Shown here piece by piece: positions 44,534 through 54,478 of a stretch of 64,000 nucleotides of DNA. Position 1 is the first letter of the stretch; the number at the start of each line of letters is the position of its first letter. The DNA is taken from the NCBI GenBank assembly GCA_934085565.1, contig CAKOHG010000002.1, positions 124,001 to 188,000 of the forward strand, given 5' to 3'. The notes below the pieces were generated by a model. That model saw only the letters and a list, made by a program, of their open reading frames with translations. It was not told the origin of the DNA and did no database searches. Source of the stretch: an uncultured Bacilli bacterium. Its GTDB lineage: Bacteria; Bacillota_I; Bacilli_A; RF39; UBA660. The position numbers and the translations under genes are program-made.

Positions 44534-46021
44534 ATGAAGAAAATGTCTAAAGAACATGATCTTGTAAAAATCATTGGCATTATGTTACTTCTTGTTGTTG
44601 TTTTATCTTGGATTATTCCTACAGGAACTTTTTCAAGTGGCGCAACATTCACAGAAGGTGAAATGGGACGTTTAGGACTAGCTCATTTATTCTATGGGTT
44701 TAGTTATGCCATTCAAAACTATGCCATTCAAATCGGATTTTTACTAATGGTTGGAGTTTTTTATGGAGTCGTATCTAAAACAGAAGGTTATAAAGAATTT
44801 GTTAATCGTTTAGCAAACATCTTTAAAGGAAAAGAAATCATTGTAAGTTTAATTATTTCTTTTGTTATTGTTTTACTTACATCTGTTTTAAATAATACTT
44901 TTGTATTAATTGTGTTTATGCCTGTTTTAATTACTATACTTCGTAAATTAGGACTAGACAAAATAAGCTCTTTTGCGATTACGTTTGGTTCTATGTTAGT
45001 AGGTGTTTTAGGCGCTACTATTGGTACAGAAGGATTAGATGCTTTCATTAACTATATTGGTTACGGAGGATCTGAGGTTACTTTAACAACCGAACTTGGT
45101 ATTCGTATTGGTATTGCTTTCTTAGCTTATGCAGTATATAGTTTCTTTAATTATTTATATATTAAAAAACTAGTTCCTGCTAAAGATAGCAGTGAGGAAG
45201 AAAAAGATGATGCATTCTATGTAGAAGATTCTAAAAAGAAAGGAAAAACAAATATTTGGCCAGTTGCATTAATGTTTGGTGTTTTATTTGTTTTAGCTGT
45301 TTTAGGATTTGTTTACTGGAATAAATCAACTGGTTCTGGTACAAAAATCTTTGGTCTTGAGATTTTTGATAATTTCTTTGAATGGATTGAAGATATTAAA
45401 ATAGGTGATGTGGCTATTATCTCTTCTTTATTTGGCGGAGAAGCCTTACCTAACATGTCTGCTAAATTATTCCCAGAATTTGGTAGTTGGTATTTATTTA
45501 CTTATTCTATTTTCTTAGCTATTATTGTTCTTATTGTTAAATTTGCTTCTAAAATGAAATTTAATGATATGTTAACAAATGCTTATGAAGGAATTAAAGT
45601 AATGATTAAACCTACTTTATTCTTAATTTTAGCTTACATGATGTTTGTACTATTATATTGGTCTCCAATACTTACAACCATTTTAAACGAAGTTGGTAAA
45701 TTAAGCAGTTCATTTAATCCATTTGTTGTTTCTTTACAAGCATTTATTGCATCAATCTTTAATACTGATTTTGCTTATATCGGTTATTCATTAAGTTATG
45801 CTATTGGAAGCTTTACAGGAACTGAAGGAAATATTGCTTTCTTAATCTACACAACTATTTATGGTCTAGTTCAATTTGTAACTCCTATAAGTGTTTTCTT
45901 ATTATTTGGTCTTTCTTATATGGATATTCCATACAAGAAATGGCTTGGATATATTTGGAAATTCTTTGCAGTTATGTTAGCTAGTTTACTTATTATCTTT
46001 GCCATTTTATGGTTGATATAA
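44534..46021 (+). CDS. YfcC/ArcD-superfamily membrane carrier
   Basis: A 495-residue integral membrane protein with about 11-12 spans. The opening (KEHDLVKIIGIMLLLVVVLSWIIPTGTF) is typical of the YfcC/C4-dicarboxylate-anaerobic-carrier superfamily, and an internal repeat carries NNTFVLIVFMPVL and GATIGTEGLDAF. These proteins carry amino acids, peptides or organic acids; the substrate is not clear. A charged cytoplasmic loop lies near residues 218-240. It is a single-gene unit with a strong GGAGGAGG ribosome-binding site. Confidence 0.8.
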   Translation: MKKMSKEHDLVKIIGIMLLLVVVLSWIIPTGTFSSGATFTEGEMGRLGLAHLFYGFSYAIQNYAIQIGFLLMVGVFYGVVSKTEGYKEFVNRLANIFKGKEIIVSLIISFVIVLLTSVLNNTFVLIVFMPVLITILRKLGLDKISSFAITFGSMLVGVLGATIGTEGLDAFINYIGYGGSEVTLTTELGIRIGIAFLAYAVYSFFNYLYIKKLVPAKDSSEEEKDDAFYVEDSKKKGKTNIWPVALMFGVLFVLAVLGFVYWNKSTGSGTKIFGLEIFDNFFEWIEDIKIGDVAIISSLFGGEALPNMSAKLFPEFGSWYLFTYSIFLAIIVLIVKFASKMKFNDMLTNAYEGIKVMIKPTLFLILAYMMFVLLYWSPILTTILNEVGKLSSSFNPFVVSLQAFIASIFNTDFAYIGYSLSYAIGSFTGTEGNIAFLIYTTIYGLVQFVTPISVFLLFGLSYMDIPYKKWLGYIWKFFAVMLASLLIIFAILWLI

Positions 46022-46060
46022 AAAATAACAAATAGGCTCTTGCTTATTTGTTATTTTTTT
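46021..46060 (+). terminator. Intrinsic terminator after carrier gene
   Basis: AAAAATAACAAATA (46021-46034) pairs perfectly with TATTTGTTATTTTT (46045-46058), and the T-run continues. Confidence 0.92.
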
Positions 46061-46062
46061 TG

Positions 46063-46091
46063 TAATATACCTTTCGGAGGGATATATTATG
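46063..46091 (+). promoter_or_regulatory. Hairpin over the start site of the PPC-domain gene
   Basis: TAATATACC (46063-46071) can pair with GGTATATTA across a bulged A (46080-46089). The ribosome-binding GGAGGG lies in the loop and 3' arm, and the A of the ATG (46089) closes the stem. This could limit ribosome access. Confidence 0.4.
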
Positions 46092-46511
46092 GAATATAAA
46101 AAATTAGATAATGATCATTATGTAATACGTATTAATAAGGGTGAAGAAGTTGTAGAGCAATTAAAAATCTTTGCCACTAACGAAAATGTTTTAACAGGTG
46201 AAATTACTGGTATTGGTGCTAGTAATAAAGTTGAAATTGGTTTATTTAATACAGAAACTAAAGAATATAAAACAACGGTCAAAGAAGGAATGTTTGAAGT
46301 TACTTCTTTATTAGGAAATATTTCTAGAAAAGATGGTGAAGTTTATCTTCATTGCCATATTAACTTTGCTGATGCTTCATTAAATACATTTGGAGGTCAT
46401 CTTGTAAAATGTTATATTTCAGCAACTTGTGAAATTATTGTTACTGTTATTCATGGAGAAGTTGGTCGCCGTTTTGATGAAGAAATTGGTTTAAACTTAT
46501 TTCAATTTTAA
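46089..46511 (+). CDS. PPC (DUF296) domain protein, DNA-binding-like
   Basis: A 140-residue single PPC/DUF296 domain. Family marks are the FATNENVLTGEITGIGA start region, GNISRKDGEVYLHCHINFAD with two His that can bind metal, and the FGGHLVKCYISATCEIIV end. Plant relatives are AT-hook proteins; bacterial stand-alone members have no settled function. It is separated from the Clp ATPase gene by 66 bases that hold a terminator-like hairpin. Confidence 0.9.
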   Translation: MEYKKLDNDHYVIRINKGEEVVEQLKIFATNENVLTGEITGIGASNKVEIGLFNTETKEYKTTVKEGMFEVTSLLGNISRKDGEVYLHCHINFADASLNTFGGHLVKCYISATCEIIVTVIHGEVGRRFDEEIGLNLFQF

Positions 46512-46530
46512 TGAAAATGAATAAATAATG

Positions 46531-46577
46531 AAAAAAGTCCTCATAACATTCATAGAATGATTAAGGAGGATTTTTTT
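46531..46577 (+). promoter_or_regulatory. Terminator-like hairpin that buries the clpC ribosome-binding site
   Basis: AAAAAAGTCCTC (46531-46542) pairs with GAGGATTTTTTT (46566-46577, one G-U pair). An inner CATTC/GAATG stem (46547-46551, 46555-46559) sits inside. The 3' arm contains the GGAGGA ribosome-binding site and seven T directly before the ATG. It may end PPC transcripts, and when read through it may hide the clpC start: a candidate RNA thermosensor or attenuator. Confidence 0.6.
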
Positions 46578-48713
46578 ATGTTTGAAAATTTTGGCATAGA
46601 AGTTTCAATTATCTTAAAAAATGCAGAAAAAGAACGTTATAATTTAAGACACCCTTATGTGGGAACAGAACACTTATTATTATCTTTACTTAAATATGAT
46701 GAAGATATTGCGAGTCTTCTTCAAAAATATAATATTACCTATGATCTATTTAAAGAAGAACTCATTAATACCATCGGTATGGCAAGTCGCACTCAAGAAC
46801 TAAACCTTTATACTCCAATGCTTCGTGATGTATTAGAACTTGCTTTACTGGACGCGACAGAGAAAAGTAAGAAAAACGTTACTCCAAAACACCTTTTAAA
46901 AGCATTGATTGACGAAGAAGAAGGAATTGCCTATCGTCTTTTAGAACGTATGGATGTACCTTTTGATGAAGTATACAGCTATTTAAAAAAAGAAACTCTT
47001 TCTAAAGAAAGCAAAAAAAACTTGGAAATTTATAAAGTTGGTTTACGAATGAATGAAATGGTTAATAAAAATGAAAAAGTTGTTGGTCGCGATAAAGAAA
47101 TGAAACTTCTTTTGGAAACCCTTTTACGAAGACAAAAAAATAATCCTTTATTAATAGGAAAAGCGGGAGTAGGTAAAACAGCCTTAGTAGAAGAACTTGT
47201 AAGAAGAATAAAAAAGAAAGAAGTTCCTGAGGAATTACAAAATTATGAAGTGATTGCCTTAGAAATGGGAACTTTAGTTGCAGGAACAAAGTATCGTGGT
47301 GAATTTGAAGAACGTCTTCAAAAAATAATCAAAGAAGTAATGAATGAAGGAAATATTATTTTATTTATTGATGAGATACATACGATGGAAAATGCGGGTG
47401 GAGCCGAAGGTGCTATTGCAGCTTCCGACATTTTAAAACCATATCTAGCAAGAGGAGACTTAAAAATTATAGGCGCGACAACAATTGAAGAATATCACAC
47501 TTACTTAGAAAAAGATAAAGCTTTAGATAGAAGATTCGAACACATTTTATTAGAAGAACCTAATGAAGAAAATATGAAAATTATTTTAAAAGCGGTCACA
47601 CCTTGTTTTGAAAATCATTATCACATTAAAATCTCTAATCAAAATATCAATGACTTTTATGATTTAGCCAACGAATATCTTTTTGATAAATGTAATCCTG
47701 ATAAAACAATTGAACTTATTGACTCTGTATGCTCTAAAGTGAAACTTAAAAATTCATTTAAGAAAAAAGATACCAACGATTTAGAACTTACCCGTAAAAG
47801 AAAAGAAGCCTATTTAAAAAAAGGTGACTTTGAAAACGCGATAAAAGAGGCTAATTTAGAAAGTGAAATTAAAGAAAATTTAGGAAAAAATAAGTGTTCC
47901 CAATTTTTAAAAGTGACTAAAGATGATATTTTAGATGTCATTGAAGCTAAAACACATCGAAATATTAAAGAAAGTAAAAAAGAAATCAAAAATCGATTAC
48001 AAAAAAATCTTTTTGCTAACCTATTAGGACAAGATAAAGTCTTAAATGAATTATTAGAAAATTTAAATTTAAATAAACGAATACCTCAAAGTTTTTTACT
48101 TTTGGGACCTAGTGGGGTTGGTAAAACACAAACCGTTAAAATTGTGAGTGAAACTTTACAGACGAAGCTTTTACGAATTGATATGAGTGAATATATGAGT
48201 AAAGAAAGTATTAATAAATTAATTGGTGCTCCGTCCGGATATGTTGGCTATAACGAGCCTTATGTTTTTGAAAGTTTAAAATGTGAACCTAATGCGACCA
48301 TTTTATTTGATGAAATAGAAAAAGCCCATCCTGCTGTATTAAACTTACTTTTACAAATTTTGGATGAAGGATTTATAACGGATAATAAAGGAAATAAAAT
48401 AAGTTTTAATCATACTCTTATCTTTTTAACAAGCAATATAATAGGAAAGCAAAAAGTTGGTTTTTCTAAAGTCACAGAAACATCTTTAGACGGTCTTTTA
48501 TCTCGTGAACTTTTAGGACGTATTGATAAAGTCCTTGTCTATGACCATATTTCGTCATCGGTTGCGGAAGAATATATTAAAAAGGAACTTAAAAATAAAA
48601 ATATTAGCAGCGATGAAATTTTAAAGGAAGCTAATTTAGAAAAATATGGCATGCGAGAAATTAAACATCTTGTTTCCAAATATAATCGTAAGGAAGAACT
48701 TACCACGTTGTAG
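46578..48713 (+). CDS. clpC: ClpC-type Hsp100 AAA+ chaperone
   Basis: A 711-residue unfoldase with an N-terminal Clp_N double repeat (residues 1-140). AAA+ domain 1 has Walker A GKAGVGKTAL (near 197) and Walker B ILFIDEIHT. A UVR-like middle region follows (about 400-430, RKEAYLKKGDFENAI), then AAA+ domain 2 with GPSGVGKTQT (near 513) and ATILFDEIEKAHP. A VGF tripeptide in KVGFSK (near 627) sits where the ClpP-docking loop is expected, so it probably feeds ClpP. It is about 100 residues shorter than B. subtilis ClpC, mostly in linkers and the C-terminus. Confidence 0.9.
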   Translation: MFENFGIEVSIILKNAEKERYNLRHPYVGTEHLLLSLLKYDEDIASLLQKYNITYDLFKEELINTIGMASRTQELNLYTPMLRDVLELALLDATEKSKKNVTPKHLLKALIDEEEGIAYRLLERMDVPFDEVYSYLKKETLSKESKKNLEIYKVGLRMNEMVNKNEKVVGRDKEMKLLLETLLRRQKNNPLLIGKAGVGKTALVEELVRRIKKKEVPEELQNYEVIALEMGTLVAGTKYRGEFEERLQKIIKEVMNEGNIILFIDEIHTMENAGGAEGAIAASDILKPYLARGDLKIIGATTIEEYHTYLEKDKALDRRFEHILLEEPNEENMKIILKAVTPCFENHYHIKISNQNINDFYDLANEYLFDKCNPDKTIELIDSVCSKVKLKNSFKKKDTNDLELTRKRKEAYLKKGDFENAIKEANLESEIKENLGKNKCSQFLKVTKDDILDVIEAKTHRNIKESKKEIKNRLQKNLFANLLGQDKVLNELLENLNLNKRIPQSFLLLGPSGVGKTQTVKIVSETLQTKLLRIDMSEYMSKESINKLIGAPSGYVGYNEPYVFESLKCEPNATILFDEIEKAHPAVLNLLLQILDEGFITDNKGNKISFNHTLIFLTSNIIGKQKVGFSKVTETSLDGLLSRELLGRIDKVLVYDHISSSVAEEYIKKELKNKNISSDEILKEANLEKYGMREIKHLVSKYNRKEELTTL

Positions 48714-48725
48714 TTCTTTCTTTTT
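48690..48725 (+). terminator. Intrinsic terminator after clpC
   Basis: AAGGAAGAACT (48690-48700) pairs with AGTTCTTTCTT (48712-48722, one G-U pair), and T's follow. It overlaps the clpC stop codon. Confidence 0.82.
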
Positions 48726-48764
48726 ATGTATAATTTCTATATAATAAGGAAAGGAGGATGAAAA

Positions 48765-49274
48765 ATGAAGATAAATAAATTAGTTGTGGGTGAGTTACAT
48801 GAAAACTGTTATATTCTCACAAATGAAAAGAATGAAGCCTTGGTTATAGACCCTGGCGATGAAAGTGAGAAAATTTTATCTTTTTTAAGAACATATCATG
48901 TTGTTGGTGTTTTGGTAACTCATCATCATTTTGACCATGTCGGTGCCCTAAATACTTTACTAGAACATTATGGGTTAAAAGAGAACGAAGTAAATGGAGA
49001 CTTTTCCTTTAGGAAAATTAAAACTCCGGGGCATACTATGGATTCCTATTCTTACTATTTTGAAAATGATAATGTCATTTTTGTAGGAGATTTTATTTTT
49101 GCAGGCACCATTGGACGTACGGACTTAGGTGGTAGTAATAAAGAGATGAAAAAATCTTTAGAAAGTTTTATAACGACCTTCCCATTAGATGTTACAATTT
49201 ATCCAGGTCATGGAAAAAGTACAACTTTAAAAGAAGAAGTGGGCAATTTAAAAGAGATTATATCTTATTTATAA
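48765..49274 (+). CDS. MBL-fold hydrolase, glyoxalase II-like
   Basis: A 169-residue metallo-beta-lactamase-fold protein of the short YcbL/GloB-like group. Metal ligands appear in THHHFDHVG (near residue 54), TPGHTMDS, VGDFIFAG and YPGHGKST. There is no C-terminal glutathione-binding domain, so the thioester or other substrate is open. A TATAAT (48740-48745) and the AAAGGAGGA ribosome-binding site precede it. It is a single gene between clpC and the ribosomal operon. Confidence 0.9.
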   Translation: MKINKLVVGELHENCYILTNEKNEALVIDPGDESEKILSFLRTYHVVGVLVTHHHFDHVGALNTLLEHYGLKENEVNGDFSFRKIKTPGHTMDSYSYYFENDNVIFVGDFIFAGTIGRTDLGGSNKEMKKSLESFITTFPLDVTIYPGHGKSTTLKEEVGNLKEIISYL

Positions 49275-49283
49275 ATCATGCTT

Positions 49284-49315
49284 TAAAGCCTTTAAAATAG
49301 GGCTTTTATTTTTTT
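49284..49315 (+). terminator. Intrinsic terminator before the ribosomal operon
   Basis: AAAGCC (49285-49290) pairs with GGCTTT (49301-49306), and a T-rich tract follows. Confidence 0.75.
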
Positions 49316-49335
49316 GAAAAAAGTGAAAAAAAGGC

Positions 49336-49364
49336 TTGCTTTTTAATAACCTATAAAGTATAAT
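49336..49364 (+). promoter_or_regulatory. Main promoter of the S10-spc-alpha superoperon
   Basis: TTGCTT (49336-49341) and a perfect TATAAT (49359-49364) have a 17-base spacer. I see no other strong promoter until after rplQ. Confidence 0.82.
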
Positions 49365-49370
49365 CTACTT

Positions 49371-49470
49371 TGTATGACGGCAGGGATGTGTGAAGTTACT
49401 GATACACTTGGCAGCGTTGCTAATTGTTTTAGAGAATTTGCACGGAGCAAGTCTATACAAGATATAGGCG
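49371..49470 (+). promoter_or_regulatory. Structured leader of the S10 operon
   Basis: About 110 bases between the promoter and rpsJ are notably richer in G and C than other gaps. GTCTATA (49451-49457) pairs with TATAGGC (49463-49469) just before the ribosome-binding site, and a GTGT/ACAC hairpin lies near 49388-49415. It is a candidate autoregulatory ribosomal-protein (L4-type) leader; the class is not confirmed. Confidence 0.45.
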
Positions 49471-49487
49471 AAAGGAGGGCATATGTT

Positions 49488-49796
49488 ATGTCAAAAAGTA
49501 AAGTTCGTATCAACCTTAAAGCTTTTGACGCTAATGTTTTAGATTTAGCAGCTGGTAAAATCGTTGATACCGTTAAAAGACTAGGAGGAACTGTTAAAGG
49601 ACCTGTACCTCTTCCAACTGAAATCGAAAGAGTTACTGTTTTAAGAGCAGTTCACAAATACAAAGACTCTCGTGAACAATTTGAAAGTCGTACTCACAAG
49701 AGACTTATTGATATTGTTGAACCTAGCAAAGAAATCGTTGATGCTTTAACAAGACTTGATTTACCAAGTGGTGTTGATATCAATATTAAATTATAA
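49488..49796 (+). CDS. rpsJ: 30S ribosomal protein S10
   Basis: A 102-residue S10 starting [19 protein letters not shown], with the [20 protein letters not shown] and [16 protein letters not shown] segments and a usual end ([12 protein letters not shown]). S10 also serves as NusE in transcription antitermination. The ATG at 49488 follows AAAGGAGGG; longer in-frame readings run into the leader. It is the first gene of the S10 operon. Confidence 0.98.
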   Translation: MSKSKVRINLKAFDANVLDLAAGKIVDTVKRLGGTVKGPVPLPTEIERVTVLRAVHKYKDSREQFESRTHKRLIDIVEPSKEIVDALTRLDLPSGVDINIKL

Positions 49797-49814
49797 TGAA
49801 AGAAAGGAAATATT

Positions 49815-50549
49815 ATGAAAGGAATCTTAGGACGTAAAGTTGGAATGACAAGTGTCTTTTCTAAAGACGGAAAATTAATTCCTGTAACAGTTGTTAGTGT
49901 TGAACCTAATACTGTTATGCAAGTTAAAACTTTAGAAACTGATGGATACAATGCTATTCAACTTGGCGTAGTTGACAAAAAAGAAAAAAATTCCAGTCGT
50001 GCAAGTGTTGGACACGCTAAAAAAGCAAACACTGCTCCTAAGCGCTTCTTGAAAGAAATCCGTGAAATGGAAGGAACTTATCAAGTTGGAGATAAAATAA
50101 GCGCAGATTTATTCGAACTTGGTGATGTTGTCGATGTAACTGGTACATCTAAAGGTAAAGGATTTGCTGGTACTATTAAAAGACATGGACAAAGTCGTGG
50201 TCCTATGGCCCATGGTTCTCATTACCATCGTGGACCTGGTTCTCTAGGAACAATGCTTCCAAAAAGAGTATTAAAAGGAAAGAACTTACCAGGACATATG
50301 GGATGTGAAACAGTTACTGTTCAAAATCTTGAAATCATTGAAGCAAACACTGCTGAAAATTATATTTTAGTAAGTGGAAATATTCCAGGTGCTAAAAACT
50401 CATTAGTACTTATTAGAAGTGCTGTTAAAAATTCTCGTAAGAAAAATCCAAAAGAAATCATTTCTTATGAAGAAGAAACTATTGTGGATGAAGTAGTAGA
50501 AACAAATGAAGTAGAAACTACTGAAAATGAAACACAAGTAGAATCATAG
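49815..50549 (+). CDS. rplC: 50S ribosomal protein L3 with acidic C-terminal tail
   Basis: A 244-residue L3. It starts [15 protein letters not shown], and the core contains [15 protein letters not shown] and [15 protein letters not shown]. The usual length is about 210; here about 30 extra Glu/Thr/Val-rich residues (from [12 protein letters not shown]) form a negatively charged tail that would leave the ribosome surface. L3 is an early assembly protein at the 50S entry. The ribosome-binding site is GAAAGGAAA. Confidence 0.97.
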   Translation: MKGILGRKVGMTSVFSKDGKLIPVTVVSVEPNTVMQVKTLETDGYNAIQLGVVDKKEKNSSRASVGHAKKANTAPKRFLKEIREMEGTYQVGDKISADLFELGDVVDVTGTSKGKGFAGTIKRHGQSRGPMAHGSHYHRGPGSLGTMLPKRVLKGKNLPGHMGCETVTVQNLEIIEANTAENYILVSGNIPGAKNSLVLIRSAVKNSRKKNPKEIISYEEETIVDEVVETNEVETTENETQVES

Positions 50550-50563
50550 AAAGGAAATAGCAT

Positions 50564-51185
<622 letters not shown>

Positions 51186-51193
<8 letters not shown>

Positions 51194-51458
51194 TCCAGAT
51201 ATTATTTTAGGCCCAGTAATTACTGAAAAAAGTGTAACAGGTAATCAAAATGGCGTTTATACTTTCAAAGTAGCTAAGTCTGCTACTAAAACACAAATCA
51301 AAAGTGAAATTGAAAGACATTTTGGTGTTAAAGTATTAAATGTTAATACATTAAATACAAAACCTAAAGATAGAAGAATCGGTAAATATACTGGTAAAAC
51401 AAAAACTTATAAGAAAGCAATTGTAACCTTAGCACAAGGTTCATCAATTGAAATGTAG
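51186..51458 (+). CDS. rplW: 50S ribosomal protein L23
   Basis: A 90-residue L23 at the tunnel exit, where trigger factor and SRP dock. It begins MRNPDIILGPVITEKS and has YTFKVAKSATKTQIKSEIE and the RRIGKYTGKTKTYKKAIV end. ATG 51186 follows GGAGGG within rplD; a longer in-frame reading from 51168 would start inside rplD without such a site. Confidence 0.97.
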
Positions 51459-51471
51459 GAGGTAAGAAAGT

Positions 51472-52302
51472 ATGGCAATAAGAAAATATAAACCAACAAC
51501 TAATGGTCGTCGTGGTATGTCAACACTTATGAATGAAGAACTAACAACTTCAACTCCTACTAAGTCTTTATTATCAAAAAAGACAAAAACAGGTGGACGT
51601 AATAACCAAGGAAAATTAACAGTTCGTCATATTGGTGGCGGAGCTAAAAGAAAATATCGTCAAATCGATTTCAAAAGAAATAAAATTGGTATTACAGGAC
51701 GTGTTGCTACTATTGAATACGATCCAAACCGTAATGCAAATATCGCTTTAATTAATTATTTAGATGGTGAAAAAAGATATATCATCGCTCCTAAAGGATT
51801 AAAAGTTGATATGATTATCGAAAATGGTGAACAAGCTGATATCAAAGTTGGTAATGCTCTTCCACTTATGAGTATTCCAGTTGGTACTGTTATTCACTGT
51901 ATCGAATTAAATCCAGGAAGCGGAGCTAGTCTTTGCCGTAGCGCAGGATCTAGTGCACAAATTCTTGGCCGTGAAGGTAAATATGTTTTAGTTCGTTTAC
52001 AATCTGGTGAAACAAGAAAAATTCTAGGAAATTGTATGGCTACAATTGGTGTTGTAGGTAACGAAGACTACGAACTTGTTAACATTGGTAAAGCTGGACG
52101 TACAAGACATATGGGTGTTAAACCTACTAACCGTGGTTCTGTTATGAACCCTAATGACCATCCACATGGTGGTGGTGAAGGTCGTGCTCCAATTGGACGT
52201 AAGAGCCCAATGACTCCATGGGGTAAACCAGCTCTTGGATATAAAACAAGAAAAAATAAGAAAGCTTCTGACAAACTTATTGTTAGTCGTAGAAAGAAAT
52301 AG
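51472..52302 (+). CDS. rplB: 50S ribosomal protein L2
   Basis: A 276-residue L2 of full length. It begins [16 protein letters not shown] and contains the RNA-binding [10 protein letters not shown], the [15 protein letters not shown] region and the conserved [13 protein letters not shown] loop near the peptidyl transferase centre. The ribosome-binding site is AGGAGG; 11 bases separate it from rpsS. Confidence 0.99.
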   Translation: MAIRKYKPTTNGRRGMSTLMNEELTTSTPTKSLLSKKTKTGGRNNQGKLTVRHIGGGAKRKYRQIDFKRNKIGITGRVATIEYDPNRNANIALINYLDGEKRYIIAPKGLKVDMIIENGEQADIKVGNALPLMSIPVGTVIHCIELNPGSGASLCRSAGSSAQILGREGKYVLVRLQSGETRKILGNCMATIGVVGNEDYELVNIGKAGRTRHMGVKPTNRGSVMNPNDHPHGGGEGRAPIGRKSPMTPWGKPALGYKTRKNKKASDKLIVSRRKK

Positions 52303-52313
52303 GAGGACAAATA

Positions 52314-52577
52314 ATGGCTAGAAGTTTAAAAAAAGGACCTTTTGCTGATGAACATCTACTAAAAAAGGTTGATAAACTAAATGAAAGTAACAAAAAAGAA
52401 GTAATTAAAACATATTCTCGTCGTTCTACTATTTTCCCAAGCTTTGTTGGACATACATTTGCTGTTCATAATGGAAAAGATTTTATTCCTGTTTATGTAA
52501 CAGAAGAAATGGTTGGACACAAATTAGGGGAATTCGCGGCAACACGTAAGTTCGGCGGACATGCAGGTCAGAAGTAG
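52314..52577 (+). CDS. rpsS: 30S ribosomal protein S19
   Basis: An 87-residue S19. It starts [16 protein letters not shown], with [20 protein letters not shown] and the usual [15 protein letters not shown] end. It lies in the 30S head next to S13. The ribosome-binding site is AGGAGG. Confidence 0.98.
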   Translation: MARSLKKGPFADEHLLKKVDKLNESNKKEVIKTYSRRSTIFPSFVGHTFAVHNGKDFIPVYVTEEMVGHKLGEFAATRKFGGHAGQK

Positions 52578-52586
52578 GAGGTATAT

Positions 52587-52934
52587 ATGGAAACTTATGC
52601 AATTCATAAAAGTGCTATGATAGCTCCTAGAAAGGCACGCATGACTATGGATTTAATCCGTGGTAAAGATGTTGACACTGCTAGAAGAATTCTTAGTACA
52701 ACAAATACAAAAGCAAGTCGTTTAATCTCTAAAGTATTAGAAAGTGCTGTTGCAAACGCTACTAATAACTTTGGAGCAAACGAAAGTGATTTATTTATCA
52801 GCGAATGTATGATTAACCCAGGACCTGTTTATAAAAGAGTTAAATTTGCAAGTCGTGGAAATGTTGATAGAAGAGACAAAAGAACAAGTCATATTATCGT
52901 AAAAGTCAGTGATGGCAAAGGAGGCAACAACTAA
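52587..52934 (+). CDS. rplV: 50S ribosomal protein L22
   Basis: A 115-residue L22. It begins [19 protein letters not shown], has [14 protein letters not shown] and the long hairpin with [16 protein letters not shown] that reaches into the exit tunnel. The macrolide-linked loop looks ordinary. The stop codon shares one base with the rpsC start. Confidence 0.98.
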   Translation: METYAIHKSAMIAPRKARMTMDLIRGKDVDTARRILSTTNTKASRLISKVLESAVANATNNFGANESDLFISECMINPGPVYKRVKFASRGNVDRRDKRTSHIIVKVSDGKGGNN

Positions 52935-53617
52935 TGGGACAAAAAGTTAATCCAATAGGTTACCGTTTAGGTGTTAATAAAGATTGGCAATCAAAATGGT
53001 ATAAAAATAGAAATGAATTTGGTAAAACTTTAATGAGCGATATCAAAATTCGTGAATATTTAGAAAAAAATCTTAAAGATGCTGCTGTTGCGTCAGTGAC
53101 TATTGAAAGAAAGAAAAATCGTTGTGAAGTAACCATCAATACTGCAAAACCAGGCGTTATTATTGGCCGTGGTGGAGAAGATATTGATAAATTACGTAAA
53201 GCTTTATCTAAACATGTTGGTGAAGAAGTTTATGTAAACATTCAAGATGTTTCAAAAACTGCTGATTTATGTGCTCAACTTGTTGCAAATAACATTGCTT
53301 TACAAATTGAAAACCGTGCACCATTTAGAAGTGCTCAAAAAAGAGCTATTAGAAACACTATGAAAGCTGGAGCTAAAGGTATTAAAACATTAGTTTCAGG
53401 AAGATTAGGCGGAGCTGAAATGGCTAGAAGCGAAGGATATACAGAAGGAACTGTTCCTTTACATACTATCCGTGCTGATATTGATTATGCGGAAGCAGAA
53501 GCTAATACTACTTATGGTAAAATTGGTGTAAAAGTATGGATTTACAAAGGTGAAATTCTTCCAACTAAAAAAAATGTAAAGGAGAGTGACCAAAATGTTA
53601 ATGCCAAAAAGAACTAA
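52934..53617 (+). CDS. rpsC: 30S ribosomal protein S3
   Basis: A 227-residue S3. It starts [14 protein letters not shown], has the KH-domain motif [14 protein letters not shown], and the C-terminal domain holds [12 protein letters not shown] and [14 protein letters not shown]. It forms the mRNA entry channel with S4 and S5. The gene overlaps rplV by one base and rplP by 23 bases, so translation is coupled on both sides. Confidence 0.98.
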   Translation: MGQKVNPIGYRLGVNKDWQSKWYKNRNEFGKTLMSDIKIREYLEKNLKDAAVASVTIERKKNRCEVTINTAKPGVIIGRGGEDIDKLRKALSKHVGEEVYVNIQDVSKTADLCAQLVANNIALQIENRAPFRSAQKRAIRNTMKAGAKGIKTLVSGRLGGAEMARSEGYTEGTVPLHTIRADIDYAEAEANTTYGKIGVKVWIYKGEILPTKKNVKESDQNVNAKKN

Positions 53618-54008
53618 GTATCGTAAACAACATAGAAGAACTTATGATGGACACGCAAAAGGTAATACTGAATTACATTTTGGTGAATTTGGTTTAATGG
53701 CCAAAGAAGGTAATTACGTAAGTGCTCGTCAAATCGAAGCCGCTCGTATTGCTATGACTCGTTACATGAAACGTGGTGGTAAAGTATTTATTAATATTTT
53801 CCCTGATATGCCACGTACTAAAAAACCACTTGAAACTCGTCAAGGTAAAGGTAAAGGTAACGTAGAAGAATGGGTAGCAGTAGTTAAAGAAGGAAAAATC
53901 ATGTTTGAAATTTCTGGTGTTGACGAAGAAATTGCTAGAGAAGCTTTAAGACTTGCTTCTCACAAATTACCTGTTCAATGTAAATTTGTTAAAAAGGAGG
54001 GAATCTAA
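53595..54008 (+). CDS. rplP: 50S ribosomal protein L16
   Basis: A 137-residue L16. It begins [14 protein letters not shown], with GRTYDG-type and [21 protein letters not shown] segments and [20 protein letters not shown]. It binds near the A site. The start at 53595 lies within the end of rpsC after GGAGAG; a GTG at 53586 is less likely. It overlaps rpmC by one base (TAATG). Confidence 0.97.
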   Translation: MLMPKRTKYRKQHRRTYDGHAKGNTELHFGEFGLMAKEGNYVSARQIEAARIAMTRYMKRGGKVFINIFPDMPRTKKPLETRQGKGKGNVEEWVAVVKEGKIMFEISGVDEEIAREALRLASHKLPVQCKFVKKEGI

Positions 54009-54220
54009 TGAAAGCTCTAGAAATTAGACAAATGACTTCTGAAGAAATCGAAAAGAAAATCAAAGAAGGCAAAAGTGAATTATTAAATATGCGTATGCAA
54101 AGTGCTAGAGGCGGATTAGAAAAACCTCACAAAATAAGTGCTATGAAAAAAGATATCGCAAGAATGATGACAGTTTTAAAAGAAAGAGAATTAGGAGGTA
54201 CAAATGAAAACGGAAAGTAG
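54008..54220 (+). CDS. rpmC: 50S ribosomal protein L29
   Basis: A 70-residue, two-helix L29. It begins [20 protein letters not shown] and has [19 protein letters not shown]. It sits beside L23 at the tunnel exit. Its end overlaps rpsQ by 17 bases, and GGAGG for rpsQ lies within it. Confidence 0.96.
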   Translation: MKALEIRQMTSEEIEKKIKEGKSELLNMRMQSARGGLEKPHKISAMKKDIARMMTVLKERELGGTNENGK

Positions 54221-54467
54221 AAAACAAGAATTAGTCGGCAAAGTTGTCAGTGCAGCTAACGACAAAACCATTACCGTTTTAGTTGAAACTCACAAAAGCC
54301 ATCCATTATATGGAAAACGCGTAAAATATTCTAAAAAATATGCTGCACATGATGAAAAAAATGTAGCTAAAGTTGGAGACACAGTAAGAATTAGAGCAAC
54401 AAGACCATTATCTAAAACTAAGAGATATGAACTTGTTGAAGTACTAGTTGAAGCTGTAGTATTATAG
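54204..54467 (+). CDS. rpsQ: 30S ribosomal protein S17
   Basis: An 87-residue OB-fold S17: [39 protein letters not shown] and the [18 protein letters not shown] end. It overlaps rpmC, as is common in this operon. The next gene, rplN, follows after 11 bases. Confidence 0.97.
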   Translation: MKTESRKQELVGKVVSAANDKTITVLVETHKSHPLYGKRVKYSKKYAAHDEKNVAKVGDTVRIRATRPLSKTKRYELVEVLVEAVVL

Positions 54468-54478
54468 GAGGTAATCTT

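Noticed and set aside
49374..49487. N-terminal extension of S10 reading into the leader
   Set aside because: The frame is open, but the ribosome-binding site and the conserved S10 start place initiation at 49488.
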